Shown here: in pieces, positions 27,503-36,913 of the stretch
Numbering within the stretch: the stretch's first letter is position 1
Layout of the letters: every line of letters starts with the position of its first letter
From: Acidovorax sp. NCPPB 4044
GTDB lineage: Bacteria; Pseudomonadota; Gammaproteobacteria; Burkholderiales; Burkholderiaceae_C
Length of the DNA stretch: 64,000 nucleotides
Assembly (NCBI RefSeq): GCF_028069655.1
Contig: NZ_JAMCOS010000001.1
Coordinates: 4,804,001-4,868,000 of the forward strand
Reading direction: 5' to 3'
Notes under the pieces: generated by a model
The model's input: the letters and a program-made list of their open reading frames with translations, nothing else
The model's database searches: none
What the model was told of the DNA's origin: nothing
Position numbers and translations under genes: made by a program

Positions 27503-28621
27503 TCAGATGCGCATGGGCATCACGACGTACTTGAAGCGGTCGTTCTCAGGAATGGACATCAGCGCCGAGCTGTTGCCGTCGGAGAGTTCGATCTGGACCA
27601 TGTCCTGGTCCATGTTCGCGAGCGCGTCGATGAGGTAGGTCACGTTGAAGCCGATCTCGATCGCGTCGCCGCCGTAGTCGATGTCGAGCTCGTCCACGGC
27701 CTCTTCCTGCTCGGCGTTGTTCGACGCCACGCGCAGCAGGCCGGGCTCGAGGTTCAGGCGCACGCCCTTGAACTTGTCGCTGGTCATGATGGCCGTGCGC
27801 TGCAGGCTGGCCAGCAGGGGCGCGCGGCCCAGCGTGATGCTGTTCTTGTGGTTCTTGGGGATCACGCGGTTGTAGTCGGGGAACTTGCCCTCCACCAGCT
27901 TGGTGACGAACTCCATGCCGCCGAAGGTGAACTTCGCCTGGTTGTTGGCGAACTGCATCTCGATGTGGGGCTGGTTCTCGCCGCCGGCGTCCGACAGCAG
28001 GCGCTGCAGCTCCAGCACCGTCTTGCGGGGCAGGATCACCTCCTGCTTGGGCACCTCGACGTCGAGCGTGGCGCTCGCGAAGGCGAGGCGGTGGCCGTCG
28101 GTGGCCACCAGCGAGAGCGTGTTGCCCTCGGCCACGAAGAGGATGCCGTTCAGGTAGTAGCGGATGTCCTGCACCGCCATCGCGAAGGAGACCTGGCCGA
28201 GCAGCTCCTTGAGCACCTTCTGCGGCACGCTGAACGCAGGCCCGAACGCGGCCGATTCCTGCACCAGCGGGAAGTCCTCGGCCGGCAGCGACTGCAGCGT
28301 GAAGCGGCTCTTGCCGCCCTTGAGCACCAGCTTGGACTGCTGCGATTCCAGGCCCACCGTCTGGTCGGCGGGCATGGTCTTCAGGATGTCGATGAGCTTG
28401 CGCGCGCCCACCGTGGTGGTGAAGTCGCCCGTGTCGCCGCCCAGTTCCGCGGTGGTGCGGATCTGGATTTCAAGGTCGCTCGTGGTGAGCTGCAGTGCGT
28501 TGCCGGTCTTGCGGATCAGCACGTTGGCCAGGATGGGCAGCGTATGGCGTCGCTCGACGATGCCCGAGACCGATTGCAGTACCGCGAGAACCTTGTCTTG
28601 TGTTGCCTTCAGGACGATCAT
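27503..28621 (-). CDS. dnaN: DNA polymerase III beta sliding clamp
   Basis: The 372-residue processivity clamp of replication. It starts with the family-typical MIVLKATQDKVLAVLQSVSGIV and ends with NDRFKYVVMPMRI, which includes the conserved C-terminal MPMRI partner-binding tip. Length and order fit a complete three-domain clamp. It follows dnaA after 154 bases. Confidence 0.97.
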   Translation of the reverse strand: MIVLKATQDKVLAVLQSVSGIVERRHTLPILANVLIRKTGNALQLTTSDLEIQIRTTAELGGDTGDFTTTVGARKLIDILKTMPADQTVGLESQQSKLVLKGGKSRFTLQSLPAEDFPLVQESAAFGPAFSVPQKVLKELLGQVSFAMAVQDIRYYLNGILFVAEGNTLSLVATDGHRLAFASATLDVEVPKQEVILPRKTVLELQRLLSDAGGENQPHIEMQFANNQAKFTFGGMEFVTKLVEGKFPDYNRVIPKNHKNSITLGRAPLLASLQRTAIMTSDKFKGVRLNLEPGLLRVASNNAEQEEAVDELDIDYGGDAIEIGFNVTYLIDALANMDQDMVQIELSDGNSSALMSIPENDRFKYVVMPMRI

Positions 28622-28775
28622 GTCTTCAACCCCTAATGATTTTTGCGACGGTGCCAGGGCGGCTGGCGGCCGCGCGGGCCCGGCCCTCGCCGGCCGCCCA
28701 CGGCCAACCTGGCATTTTGCCTGCGAACCGGGTCATTTCCTGGGTGCGCGGGGGCATCGCCGGCACGGTACGCGC

Positions 28776-30197
28776 TCAGCCCTTGAGGGTCTGTTCCAGC
28801 ACGTGCAGCTGCTGGTTCAGTTCGGTGAGCTGCTGGCGCTCGCCGGCGATCTTGCGCACCGCGTGCAGCACCGTCGTGTGGTCGCGCCCGCCGAACAGCT
28901 CGCCGATCTCGGGCAGGCTCTTCTGCGTGAGTTCCTTGGCGAGGTACATGGCGATCTGGCGGGGCCGCGCGATCGAGGCCGGGCGCTTCTTGCTGTACAT
29001 GTCGGCCACCTTGATCTTGTAGTAGTCGGCCACGGTCTTCTGGATGTTCTCCACACTGATCTGCCGGTTCTGGATCGACAGAAGGTCGCGCAGCGCCTCG
29101 CGCGCGAGCTGGATGGAGACTTCCTTCTGGTTGAAGCGGGAATAAGCCAGGATCTTGCGCAGCGCGCCTTCGAGTTCGCGCACGTTGGAGCGCACGTTCT
29201 TGGCGACGAAGAACGCCACTTCCTCGGGCATCTCGGCGCTTTCGGCGCGGGCCTTGTTGATCAGGATCGCCACGCGCATCTCCAGCTCGGGCGGCTCGAT
29301 GGTCACCGTGAGGCCCGAATCGAAGCGCGACACCAGCCGCTCGTGGATGTTCGCGAGGCCCTTCGGATAGGTGTCCGAGGTCATCACGATGTGGCTCTTC
29401 TTGGCGAGGAGCGCCTCGAAGGCGTTGAAGAATTCTTCCTGGGTGCGGTCCTTGTTGGCGAAGAACTGCACGTCGTCGATCAGCAGCAGATCGAGCGAAT
29501 GGTAGTGGGCCTTGAATTCGTCGAAAGTGCGGCGCTGGTAGGCCTTAACCACATCCGACACGAACTGCTCGGCATGGATGTAGAGAACTTTCGCGTCGGG
29601 CTTGTCCTGCAGCAGCCGGTTGCCCACGGCATGCACCAGGTGGGTCTTGCCCAGGCCCACGCCGCCGTAGATGAAGAGCGGGTTGTACAGATGGCCCGGC
29701 GAGCCGGCGACGTGCATGGCGGCCGAGCGCGCCATGCGGTTGGCTGTGCCTTCCACGAGGGTCTCGAACGTGAGCGCGGGGTTGAGTCTCGAGCGGAACG
29801 GCACCGCCGCGGGCTCTTCCGGGGCGGCCCCACCAGACGAGGGTTCCGCGGCCATGGTCGTTTGCTGGCTGAAGGGGCGAACCACCGTACGGGTAACGCT
29901 TTCCCGCTGAGCAAGCGCTAACTCCAGGGTGACGGGCTGGCCGTAAAGGCCTTCCAGCAGGGCCGTGATGCGGCCGGAATACTGGGCGCGGATCCAGTCG
30001 AGCTTGAAGCGGTTGGCCACCAGCAGGGTGACCTTGGAGAAGTCGGGGGCGACCTGGGCGGCGAGGGGCTTGATCCAGGTGTTGAACTGCTGTTCGGGCA
30101 GGTCCTGCGCGAGCTGTTCCACGCAGGCTTGCCACAGCCCTTGGCCGGGATCGGCACCGGCATCGAGGTCGGGGCTGTGGGAGGGTTCCTCGGTCAT
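28776..30197 (-). CDS. dnaA: Chromosomal replication initiator DnaA
   Basis: The 473-residue initiator that melts the origin. Domain I spans about 1-90. A short Ala/Pro/Glu linker follows. The AAA+ domain III has Walker [11 protein letters not shown], Walker [10 protein letters not shown] and the arginine-finger region SRFDSGL. Domain IV has the DnaA signature [14 protein letters not shown] and the upstream basic loop RPRQIAMYL. It is complete. The promoter lies at 30245-30273 and overlaps a DnaA box, which suggests autoregulation. Confidence 0.98.
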   Translation of the reverse strand: MTEEPSHSPDLDAGADPGQGLWQACVEQLAQDLPEQQFNTWIKPLAAQVAPDFSKVTLLVANRFKLDWIRAQYSGRITALLEGLYGQPVTLELALAQRESVTRTVVRPFSQQTTMAAEPSSGGAAPEEPAAVPFRSRLNPALTFETLVEGTANRMARSAAMHVAGSPGHLYNPLFIYGGVGLGKTHLVHAVGNRLLQDKPDAKVLYIHAEQFVSDVVKAYQRRTFDEFKAHYHSLDLLLIDDVQFFANKDRTQEEFFNAFEALLAKKSHIVMTSDTYPKGLANIHERLVSRFDSGLTVTIEPPELEMRVAILINKARAESAEMPEEVAFFVAKNVRSNVRELEGALRKILAYSRFNQKEVSIQLAREALRDLLSIQNRQISVENIQKTVADYYKIKVADMYSKKRPASIARPRQIAMYLAKELTQKSLPEIGELFGGRDHTTVLHAVRKIAGERQQLTELNQQLHVLEQTLKG

Positions 30198-30244
30198 GAA
30201 GTCGGTTTGTTGTTGTGGATAGGAGGAACGGATCAGGGCCGGGG

Positions 30245-30273
30245 ATTGTAGCTTTTCAAGGGGTTATCCACAA
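30245..30273 (-). promoter_or_regulatory. dnaA promoter overlapping a DnaA box
   Basis: On the minus strand, TTGTGG (30268-30273), a 17-base spacer and TACAAT (30245-30250) form a good sigma-70 promoter. Its -35 is part of the perfect DnaA box at 30264-30272, so bound DnaA would block RNA polymerase. The start codon follows about 50 bases on, and the second box lies inside the leader. Confidence 0.72.
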
Positions 30274-30326
30274 GCTGGGCGGGGCGTTGGAAGGCCTGAT
30301 ATAAACGCGCGTCCGTTCCCTGAGCA

Positions 30327-30355
30327 TTGCCACCCGGGGCCAAGCCTGTGATAAT
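30327..30355 (+). promoter_or_regulatory. rpmH promoter with extended -10
   Basis: TTGCCA at 30327-30332, a 17-base spacer, and GATAAT at 30350-30355 preceded by TGT make a strong extended -10 promoter pointing at rpmH. It leaves a leader of about 180 bases before the rpmH start; I see no named RNA element in that leader. Confidence 0.75.
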
Positions 30356-30540
30356 CGCCGGTTTCCCTGAATGTGTTCAGGGCGATAAAGCCCGGGCGGC
30401 TCCTGTCTTGCAAGGCCTTCAGAGCCCTGCGATGGGGAGCGCGTGCGGCTCGCACGGCCCGAGTGGTGGGCCATGCGACACGCGACGGGCCGGCCGATCG
30501 AAGCCGGGCCTGCAACCTAAGAACCTTCCAGGAATCGATC

Positions 30541-30675
30541 ATGAAACGTACTTACCAGCCTTCCAAGACGCGCCGTGCGCGCACCCACGGTTTCCTCGTG
30601 CGCATGAAGACGCGCGGCGGCCGTGCCGTCATCAACGCACGCCGCGCCAAGGGCCGCAAGCGTCTGGCCGTCTGA
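30541..30675 (+). CDS. rpmH: 50S ribosomal protein L34
   Basis: A 44-residue, very basic protein beginning [19 protein letters not shown], the invariant L34 sequence; it is a component of the large ribosomal subunit. It is the first gene right of the origin and heads the rpmH-rnpA-yidD-yidC string. The ATG follows CCAGGAAT. A longer frame upstream is not protein-like and was not used. Confidence 0.98.
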   Translation: MKRTYQPSKTRRARTHGFLVRMKTRGGRAVINARRAKGRKRLAV

Positions 30676-30826
30676 TACGGCTTTGCCATCGGAAGAGGCG
30701 CCCGCGTTGCTTCGCCTGGCCGTGCTGCTGCACTGCCCGGAGCCCCGCGCCTTGCCTTCTTCCTGATTGCCGACCCGTATGAGGCCGCCACGGCGTCCGG
30801 CCCGCTCCGCGGGCGATGGGGGTTCC

Positions 30827-31399
30827 ATGCAACGGCTCAAGACCCGTCCGCAGTTCCAGGCCGCCATGGCCGGGGGAACCATTTCCCGGACGCCGCACTT
30901 CGCACTGCACCGCCTGCGCCTGGATGCAGCCCCGGCCGATCCGGCCTCGGGCACCGCTCTCCCGGCCCCGGCTCCATCGAACGCTTCCCCCGCTCCAGGG
31001 CCCGGCGCCTTGCCTTCGTGGCAAGGCCCGCAGGCCCTGTTTGCCATGGGCAGCGGCATTGCAGGCGATCCCTGGCTGGGGGCGATGGTGCCCAAGCGCT
31101 GGGCGCGCCGCGCGGTGACGCGCAATGCGATCAAACGGCAGATCTACGCCATGGCTCCCGCTTTCGGGCCGCAGCTGGGAGCTGCCGCGCATGTGGTGCG
31201 GCTGCGCGCGGGGTTCGACCGCAAGCAGTTCCCGAGTGCCGTGTCGGAGGCGCTCAAGCAGGCGGTGCGTGCAGAGTTGCTGCAGCTTTTCGCCCAGGCC
31301 GTGCGCAAGCCCGGCAAGGCGCAGGCACCGGCCAGGCCCTTGGCGGCGCCAGCGGCGGATGTGCCGGTGCAGCCGCTTTCGGGAACTGCCCGGCCGTGA
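30827..31399 (+). CDS. rnpA: Ribonuclease P protein component, with insertion and tail
   Basis: The protein cofactor of RNase P, which matures tRNA 5' ends. The conserved start (MQRLKTRPQFQAAM) and the RNR motif region (KRWARRAVTRNAIKRQIY) are clear. The protein is 190 residues, well above the usual 115-130. An Ala/Pro-rich segment of about 40 residues is inserted after HFALHRLRLD, between the first strands of the fold, and about 25 extra residues extend the C-terminus. The start at 30827 was chosen because the family begins there. It overlaps yidD by one base. Confidence 0.93.
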   Translation: MQRLKTRPQFQAAMAGGTISRTPHFALHRLRLDAAPADPASGTALPAPAPSNASPAPGPGALPSWQGPQALFAMGSGIAGDPWLGAMVPKRWARRAVTRNAIKRQIYAMAPAFGPQLGAAAHVVRLRAGFDRKQFPSAVSEALKQAVRAELLQLFAQAVRKPGKAQAPARPLAAPAADVPVQPLSGTARP

Positions 31400-31692
31400 T
31401 GCGCACGCTGCTCATGGCGCTGGTGCGCGGCTACCGCTTCTTCCTGAGCCCCTGGCTCGGGTCCGCGTGCCGTTTCGAGCCCACGTGTTCCGTCTATTCG
31501 CTGCAGGCTCTGGAGCGCCATGGCGCTGCGGCCGGCAGCTATCTCACTTTGCGGCGCCTCGCGCGCTGCCATCCCTGGTGCGATGGCGGCCACGATCCGG
31601 TGCCGGACCAGCCGCCGCGCCTTTTCTCGCGGCTGACGGGCACCCCCGCGACCGAGACCCCCACTCCTTCCTCTCCAAAGAAGTCTTCATGA
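31399..31692 (+). CDS. yidD: Membrane protein insertion efficiency factor YidD
   Basis: A 97-residue protein with the YidD core: an amphipathic N-terminus (LVRGYRFFLSPWLG), then CRFEPTCSVYSLQALERHG and RLARCHPWCDGGHDPVP. It sits at the inner face of the membrane and helps YidC insert proteins. Its start overlaps the rnpA stop and its stop overlaps the yidC start (ATGA), so the three are translated together. Confidence 0.95.
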   Translation: MRTLLMALVRGYRFFLSPWLGSACRFEPTCSVYSLQALERHGAAAGSYLTLRRLARCHPWCDGGHDPVPDQPPRLFSRLTGTPATETPTPSSPKKSS

Positions 31693-33422
31693 ACGACATT
31701 CGCCGCACCATCCTGTGGGTGATATTTGGCTTTTCCATGGTTCTGCTGTGGGACAAGTGGCAAGTGCACAACGGCCACAAGGCCACTTTCTTCCCTGCTG
31801 CGGCGCCTGCCGCCGTCGCTTCGGCGCCCGCGTCCGCGTCCGCGTCCACCGGCAGCGCCAGCGTGCCGGGTGGCGGAGTGCCCGCGCCGAGCCCCACCGC
31901 CAATGCCGCGCCTGCGGCCGGGGCCCAGCAGGTACCTGCCGGCACCACGCCTGCGCCTTCCGTGAATGCACCGCGCGAGCGGGTCACCGTCACCACCGAC
32001 GTGTTGCGGCTCACGTTCGACAGCGAAGGCGGCTCGCTCACGCATGGCGAACTGCTGGGCTATCCCGACATGGCGGACAAGTCCAAGCCTTTCACGCTGC
32101 TCGACGAGAGCGCGCAGCGCGTCTATGTGGCACAGACGGGCCTGGTCGGCAACGGCAATGCCTATCCCACCCACAAGACGCCGATGTCCGTGGCGCCGGG
32201 CAACCGCACGCTGCAGGACGGGCAGAACGAGGTCAGCGTCCGCTTCGAATCGCCCGACCTGGGCGGCGTGAAGCTGGTCAAGACCTGGACCGTGAAGCGC
32301 GGCGCCTACGACGTGGCCGTGAAGCACGAGGTGGTGAACACCGGCACGGCGCCCGTCTCGCCGCAGCTCTACCTGCAACTCGTGCGCGACGGCAACAAGC
32401 CGCCGGGCGAGTCGTCGTTCTATTCCACCTTCACCGGCCCCGCCGTCTACACGGAGGCCAAGAAGTACCACAAGGTGGATTTCAAGGACATCGAGAACGG
32501 CAAGGCCGAGATCGACAAGTCGTCCTCCAACGGCTACGTGGCCATGGTGCAGCACTATTTCGCGTCGGCCTGGCTGCTGGCCGACGGCGTGCAGCGCGAC
32601 CTGTTCGTGCGCAAGGTGGACACCAACCTGTATTCCGTCGGCATGCTCGCCTCCGTCGGCGAGATCGCCCCGGGGCAGACCAAGACGGTCGATGCGCGCT
32701 TCTTCGCGGGCCCGCAGATCGAGACGATGCTCGAGAAGCTCACGCCCGGCCTGGAACTGGTCAAGGACTACGGCTGGCTCACGATCCTGGCCAAGCCGCT
32801 CTACTGGCTGCTGGACCAGCTGCACAAGGTGCTGAACAACTGGGGCTGGTCGATCGTCGCGCTGGTGTTCCTGCTCAAGATCGCGTTCTACTGGCTCAAC
32901 GCCAAGGCGTACGCCTCCATGGCCAAGATGAAGGCCATCAACCCGAAGATCATGGAAATGCGCGAGCGGCTGAAGGACAAGCCGCAGCAGATGCAGCAGG
33001 AGATGATGCGCATCTACCGCGAGGAGAAGGTCAACCCGATGGGCGGCTGCTTCCCCATCATGATCCAGATCCCCGTGTTCATCGCGCTCTACTGGGTGCT
33101 GCTGTCGAGCGTGGAAATGCGCAACGCGCCCTGGATCGGCTGGATCAAGGACCTGTCCTCGCCCGATCCGTTCTTCATCCTGCCCCTGCTCATGACCGCC
33201 AGCTCGCTGCTGCAGACGGCGCTCAACCCCGCGCCGCCGGATCCGATGCAGGCCAAAATGATGTGGTTCATGCCGCTGATCTTCAGCGTGATGTTCTTCT
33301 TCTTCCCGGCCGGCCTGGTGCTGTACTGGCTGACGAACAACATCCTGTCGATCGCTCAGCAGTGGATCATCAACACCCGCATGGGCGTGCCGCCGCAGTT
33401 CAACCTGCCCAAGTTCCGCTGA
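31689..33422 (+). CDS. yidC: Membrane protein insertase YidC
   Basis: A 577-residue insertase of the Gram-negative type. The first transmembrane segment (ILWVIFGFSMVLLWDKW) is followed by an Ala/Ser/Pro-rich linker to about residue 95, a large periplasmic domain, and the conserved five-segment core with YWLNAKAYASMAKMK, FPIMIQIPVFIALYWVLL and the C-terminal LVLYWLTNNILSIAQQW. It is complete. A terminator follows at 33479. Confidence 0.97.
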   Translation: MNDIRRTILWVIFGFSMVLLWDKWQVHNGHKATFFPAAAPAAVASAPASASASTGSASVPGGGVPAPSPTANAAPAAGAQQVPAGTTPAPSVNAPRERVTVTTDVLRLTFDSEGGSLTHGELLGYPDMADKSKPFTLLDESAQRVYVAQTGLVGNGNAYPTHKTPMSVAPGNRTLQDGQNEVSVRFESPDLGGVKLVKTWTVKRGAYDVAVKHEVVNTGTAPVSPQLYLQLVRDGNKPPGESSFYSTFTGPAVYTEAKKYHKVDFKDIENGKAEIDKSSSNGYVAMVQHYFASAWLLADGVQRDLFVRKVDTNLYSVGMLASVGEIAPGQTKTVDARFFAGPQIETMLEKLTPGLELVKDYGWLTILAKPLYWLLDQLHKVLNNWGWSIVALVFLLKIAFYWLNAKAYASMAKMKAINPKIMEMRERLKDKPQQMQQEMMRIYREEKVNPMGGCFPIMIQIPVFIALYWVLLSSVEMRNAPWIGWIKDLSSPDPFFILPLLMTASSLLQTALNPAPPDPMQAKMMWFMPLIFSVMFFFFPAGLVLYWLTNNILSIAQQWIINTRMGVPPQFNLPKFR

Positions 33423-33478
33423 TTCTCCCGCTGCGGGAAGGAGCACCGCTTTCGCGGTGCGCCATCCGGGCAATCCCC

Positions 33479-33509
33479 AACGGCCACCTGCGTGTGGCCG
33501 TTGTCTTTT
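33479..33509 (+). terminator. Terminator after yidC
   Basis: AACGGCCAC and GTGGCCGTT (33479-33487 and 33494-33502) form a 9-bp stem with a 6-base loop, followed by GTCTTTT. A second hairpin, GCACCGC-TTTC-GCGGTGC, lies just upstream. Together they should end the rpmH-yidC transcript. Confidence 0.78.
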
Positions 33510-33570
33510 GGGTACGAGGATTGCTAGTCTTGCTGTTCTTCTATCGACTCCCCTTTTTGGAGGCTTGCTG

Positions 33571-35157
33571 ATGACGCAGCGTTTGAATTTATCCCTCGGA
33601 ACGATCGCCCTGGCGGCCTTGCTCAGTGCCGGCGCGGCGAACGCCGCCACGATGCGCTGGGCGGGTGCGAACGACATCCTGACCGTGGATCCGCACGCCC
33701 AGAACCACCAGACCACGCACGCCTTCCTGCAGCAGGTGTACGAGAGCCTGGTGCGCTACGACCAGAAGTACCAGATCCAGCCCGCCCTGGCCACCAAGTG
33801 GACGCAGGTCTCGCCCACGCAGGTGCGCTTCGAATTGCGCAAGGGCGTCAAATTCCACGACGGCGCACCGTTCACGGCCGACGACGTGGTGTTCTCGCTC
33901 ACCCGCGCGATGACGCCGCCTTCCAACATGCAGTCGTCCGTGCAGAGCGTGAAGGAAGTGAAGAAGGTCGACGACTTCACCGTGGACCTCATCCTCAAGG
34001 GCCCCAACCCGGTGCTGCTGCGCGAGCTGACCGAGGCGCGCATCATGAACAAGGCCTGGGCCGAGAAGAACAACTCGACCAAGGCGCAGGACTACGCCGG
34101 CAAGGAAGAGAACTTCGCCTCGCGCAACGCCAACGGCACCGGCCCATTCATCCTGGTGGGCTGGCAGCCGGACGTGAAGGTCACGCTCAAGAAGAACCCC
34201 GAGTGGTGGGACAAGCCCTCGGGCAACATCGACGAGGTGGTCTTCACGCCCATCAAGTCCGCCGCCACGCGCTCGGCCGCGCTGATTTCGGGCCAGGTGG
34301 ATTTCGTCGTCGATCCGCCGCCGCAGGATCTGGCCCGCATGAAGGCCAGCCCCGACATCAAGCTGATCGAAGGCGCCGAGAACCGCACCATCTACCTGGG
34401 CCTGGACCAGTTCCGCGACGAGCTGCCGGGCGCCGGCACGCCGGGCAAGAACCCGCTCAAGGACAAGCGCGTGCGGCAGGCGCTCTACCAGGCCGTCGAT
34501 TCGGCCGGCATCCACAGCCGCACCATGCGCAACCTGTCGGTGCCCGCCGGCACCATGGTCGCGCCGATGGTGAACGGCTGGAGCAAGAGCCTGGACGAGC
34601 GTGCCGCCAAGTACGACGTGGAGGCCGCCAAGAAGCTGCTGGCCGATGCCGGCTATCCCAACGGCTTCTCGCTCAAGCTCGATTGTCCCAATGACCGCTA
34701 CGTGAACGACGAGGCGATCTGCCAGGCCGTCACCGCCATGTGGACCCGCATCGGCGTCAAGACCACGCTGCAGGCCGCGCCGATGGCCCAGTTCGTCAGC
34801 CGCGTGATGAACAACGACGTGAACGCCTACCTGTTCGGCTGGGGCGTGGCCACGTTCGATGCGCTCTACTCGCTGGATTCGCTGATGTCCACCAAGGACG
34901 GCAAGACCGCCGCGGGCGTGTACAACGGCGGCCGCTTCAGCGACGCCAAGCTCGACGGCATGATCGGCCAGATCAAGGTCGAGATGGACACCGCCAAGCG
35001 CGACGCGCTCATCGCCGATGCGCTGAAGCTGGTCAAGGACGAGTACTACTACATCCCGCTGCACCACCAGATCCGCCCCTGGGCGATGCGCAAGGGCGTG
35101 GAGACGCTGCACCGCGCGGACGACCGCCCGATGCCCAACTGGACGACCATCAAGTAA
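33571..35157 (+). CDS. ABC transporter substrate-binding protein, family 5
   Basis: A 528-residue periplasmic solute-binding protein of the peptide/nickel/opine family (SBP_bac_5). A signal peptide ends at about ANAAT. Typical blocks follow: LTVDPHAQN, VYESLVRYD, RFELRKGVKFHDGAPFTADDVVFSL, and NGTGPFILVGWQPD. The substrate is probably a short peptide or a similar ligand. No permease or ATPase genes lie beside it, so it is an orphan that must work with a transporter encoded elsewhere. Confidence 0.9.
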   Translation: MTQRLNLSLGTIALAALLSAGAANAATMRWAGANDILTVDPHAQNHQTTHAFLQQVYESLVRYDQKYQIQPALATKWTQVSPTQVRFELRKGVKFHDGAPFTADDVVFSLTRAMTPPSNMQSSVQSVKEVKKVDDFTVDLILKGPNPVLLRELTEARIMNKAWAEKNNSTKAQDYAGKEENFASRNANGTGPFILVGWQPDVKVTLKKNPEWWDKPSGNIDEVVFTPIKSAATRSAALISGQVDFVVDPPPQDLARMKASPDIKLIEGAENRTIYLGLDQFRDELPGAGTPGKNPLKDKRVRQALYQAVDSAGIHSRTMRNLSVPAGTMVAPMVNGWSKSLDERAAKYDVEAAKKLLADAGYPNGFSLKLDCPNDRYVNDEAICQAVTAMWTRIGVKTTLQAAPMAQFVSRVMNNDVNAYLFGWGVATFDALYSLDSLMSTKDGKTAAGVYNGGRFSDAKLDGMIGQIKVEMDTAKRDALIADALKLVKDEYYYIPLHHQIRPWAMRKGVETLHRADDRPMPNWTTIK

Positions 35158-35195
35158 GCAGCGGCGGCGGCCGCGGGCTGCCCGCTATCGGAACC

Positions 35196-35286
35196 ATAGC
35201 GGCATGCCGCCGGATCCATTGCGTTTCAAGGCGAAAAGGCCAAAAACGCAATGGATCCGGCGACATGCCGCTATTTATTTGATAGC
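35196..35286. repeat. Long hairpin built from the dispersed repeat (copy C)
   Basis: Two 31-base arms, 35196-35226 and 35244-35274, are reverse complements with a single mismatch and enclose a 17-base loop. Each arm carries the GGATCC and GGCGGCAT type tail of the dispersed repeat. A GCTAT-N7-ATAGC hairpin of the same family directly follows (35270-35286). It lies between the substrate-binding protein gene and mnmE and could act as a terminator. The rest of this 230-base gap shows nothing else. Confidence 0.85.
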
Positions 35287-35387
35287 GAATCTGCCGGCAT
35301 GACCTGGGGGAGGGCGGCTGGCGGCTATCATGCGCGGCGTTCCTGGCGGCCGACCGGCCCGCGCCTTTCTCGCCACTTTCCGCCTCC

Positions 35388-36821
35388 ATGCTGTCCCGCC
35401 ATTCCGACCCCATCGCCGCCATCGCCACCGCTCCGGGGCGCGGGGCCGTGGGCATCGTGCGCGTCTCCGGCAAAGGGCTGGATGCGCTGGTGCAGGCACT
35501 GTGCGGCCGCGCGCTGCGGCCGCGCGAGGCCACCTACCTTCCGTTCCGCGACACCGCCGGACAGGCCATCGACCAGGGCCTGGCGCTGTACTTTCCCGCG
35601 CCCCACAGCTACACCGGCGAGGACGTGCTGGAGCTGCAGGCGCACGGCGGGCCCGTGGTGCTGCAACTGCTGCTGGCGCGCTGCCTGGCCGCCGCCGCCA
35701 CGGCCGACGCCGCCACCGGCCGGCCCGTGCTGGCCGGCCTGCGGCTCGCGCAGCCGGGCGAATTCACCGAGCGTGCCTTCCTCAACGACAAGATCGATCT
35801 GGCGCAGGCCGAGGCCATCGCCGATCTGATCGACGCCAGCACCGAGGCCGCCGCGCGCAGCGCCAGCCGTTCGCTCGCGGGCGCGTTCTCCGATGAGATC
35901 CACCGCCTGCGCGACGCCCTGGTGCACCTGCGCATGCTGGTGGAGGCCACGCTCGACTTCCCCGAGGAAGAAATCGACTTCCTGCGCAAGTCCGATGCCC
36001 ATGGCCAGCTGGCGGCACTGCAGGCCACGCTCGCGGAGGTGATGCGCCGCACGCGCCAGGGCGCCCTGCTGCGCGAGGGCATCAAGGTGGTGATCGCAGG
36101 GCAGCCCAATGCGGGCAAGAGTTCGCTGCTGAATGCGCTGGCCGGCGCCGAGCTGGCCATCGTCACGCCGATCGCCGGCACCACGCGCGACAAGGTGCAG
36201 CAGACCATCCAGATCGAGGGCGTGCCCCTGCACGTGATCGACACGGCCGGCCTGCGCGAGAGCGAGGACGAGGTCGAGAGGATCGGCATCGAGCGGGCCT
36301 GGCAGGAGATCGCCGCGGCCGACGCCGTGCTGTTCCTGCACGACCTCACGCGCGCGGATGCTCCTGAATACATAGCAGCGGATTCAATGATTGCGGCGGC
36401 ACTGGAGCAAAAACTGCCCGATCACGTGCCGGTGGTCGACGTCTGGAACAAGAGCGACCGTGCCGGAGGGGGGCCCACCGCACCACAGGAACCGGCGGCA
36501 GGCGGCCACGCCTCGGTACGCCTGTCCGCGCGCACCGGCGATGGGCTGGACACCCTGCGCCGCGTGCTGCTGGACATCGCCGGCTGGCAGTCGGCGCCCG
36601 AGGGCATCTACACCGCCCGGGCGCGCCATGTGGAGGCGCTGCAGGCGGTGGATGCGCACCTGATGGAAGCGGCCGCCCAGCTGCAGGCGCAGGGTCCGGC
36701 ACTGGACCTGCTGGCCGAGGAACTGCGGCTGGCCCAGCAGGCGCTGAACGCGATCACCGGCGAATTCACCTCCGACGACCTGCTGGGCGTGATCTTTTCC
36801 AGCTTCTGCATCGGCAAATGA
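35388..36821 (+). CDS. mnmE: tRNA uridine-5-carboxymethylaminomethyl GTPase MnmE
   Basis: A 477-residue GTPase that, with MnmG, modifies U34 of certain tRNAs. Seen: the N-terminal folate-binding domain ([21 protein letters not shown]), G1 [13 protein letters not shown]2/G3 GTTRDK and DTAGLRES, and G4 NKSD. The C-terminus is FSSFCIGK, the catalytic cysteine tail. All key motifs are present. Between G3 and G4 a stretch (36370-36402) resembles the dispersed repeat and encodes [13 protein letters not shown]. Confidence 0.96.
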   Translation: MLSRHSDPIAAIATAPGRGAVGIVRVSGKGLDALVQALCGRALRPREATYLPFRDTAGQAIDQGLALYFPAPHSYTGEDVLELQAHGGPVVLQLLLARCLAAAATADAATGRPVLAGLRLAQPGEFTERAFLNDKIDLAQAEAIADLIDASTEAAARSASRSLAGAFSDEIHRLRDALVHLRMLVEATLDFPEEEIDFLRKSDAHGQLAALQATLAEVMRRTRQGALLREGIKVVIAGQPNAGKSSLLNALAGAELAIVTPIAGTTRDKVQQTIQIEGVPLHVIDTAGLRESEDEVERIGIERAWQEIAAADAVLFLHDLTRADAPEYIAADSMIAAALEQKLPDHVPVVDVWNKSDRAGGGPTAPQEPAAGGHASVRLSARTGDGLDTLRRVLLDIAGWQSAPEGIYTARARHVEALQAVDAHLMEAAAQLQAQGPALDLLAEELRLAQQALNAITGEFTSDDLLGVIFSSFCIGK

Positions 36822-36913
36822 GCCCGACGGCGTCCGCATGATGGCCGCTGGTTTGTAAAAAGAGGTAAGGGCTGCTTGTGTGTGCGGGGTTGCGGGGATA
36901 CCGTCCCGCCACT

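Larger units (their letters stand above)
30198..30540. other. Candidate oriC region between dnaA and rpmH
   Basis: The gene strands diverge from this gap, which is expected at a betaproteobacterial origin. A perfect DnaA box TTATCCACA lies at 30264-30272 on the plus strand. A one-mismatch box lies at 30214-30222 on the minus strand (CTATCCACA). AT-rich TGATATAAAC at 30297-30306 could be part of an unwinding element. Only two boxes are convincing, so the full origin may extend or use degenerate boxes. The rest of the gap is the rpmH leader. Confidence 0.7.

Noticed and set aside
28622..28775. The dnaA-dnaN gap as replication origin
   Set aside because: No DnaA box is seen there. The boxes and divergent promoters are in the dnaA-rpmH gap.
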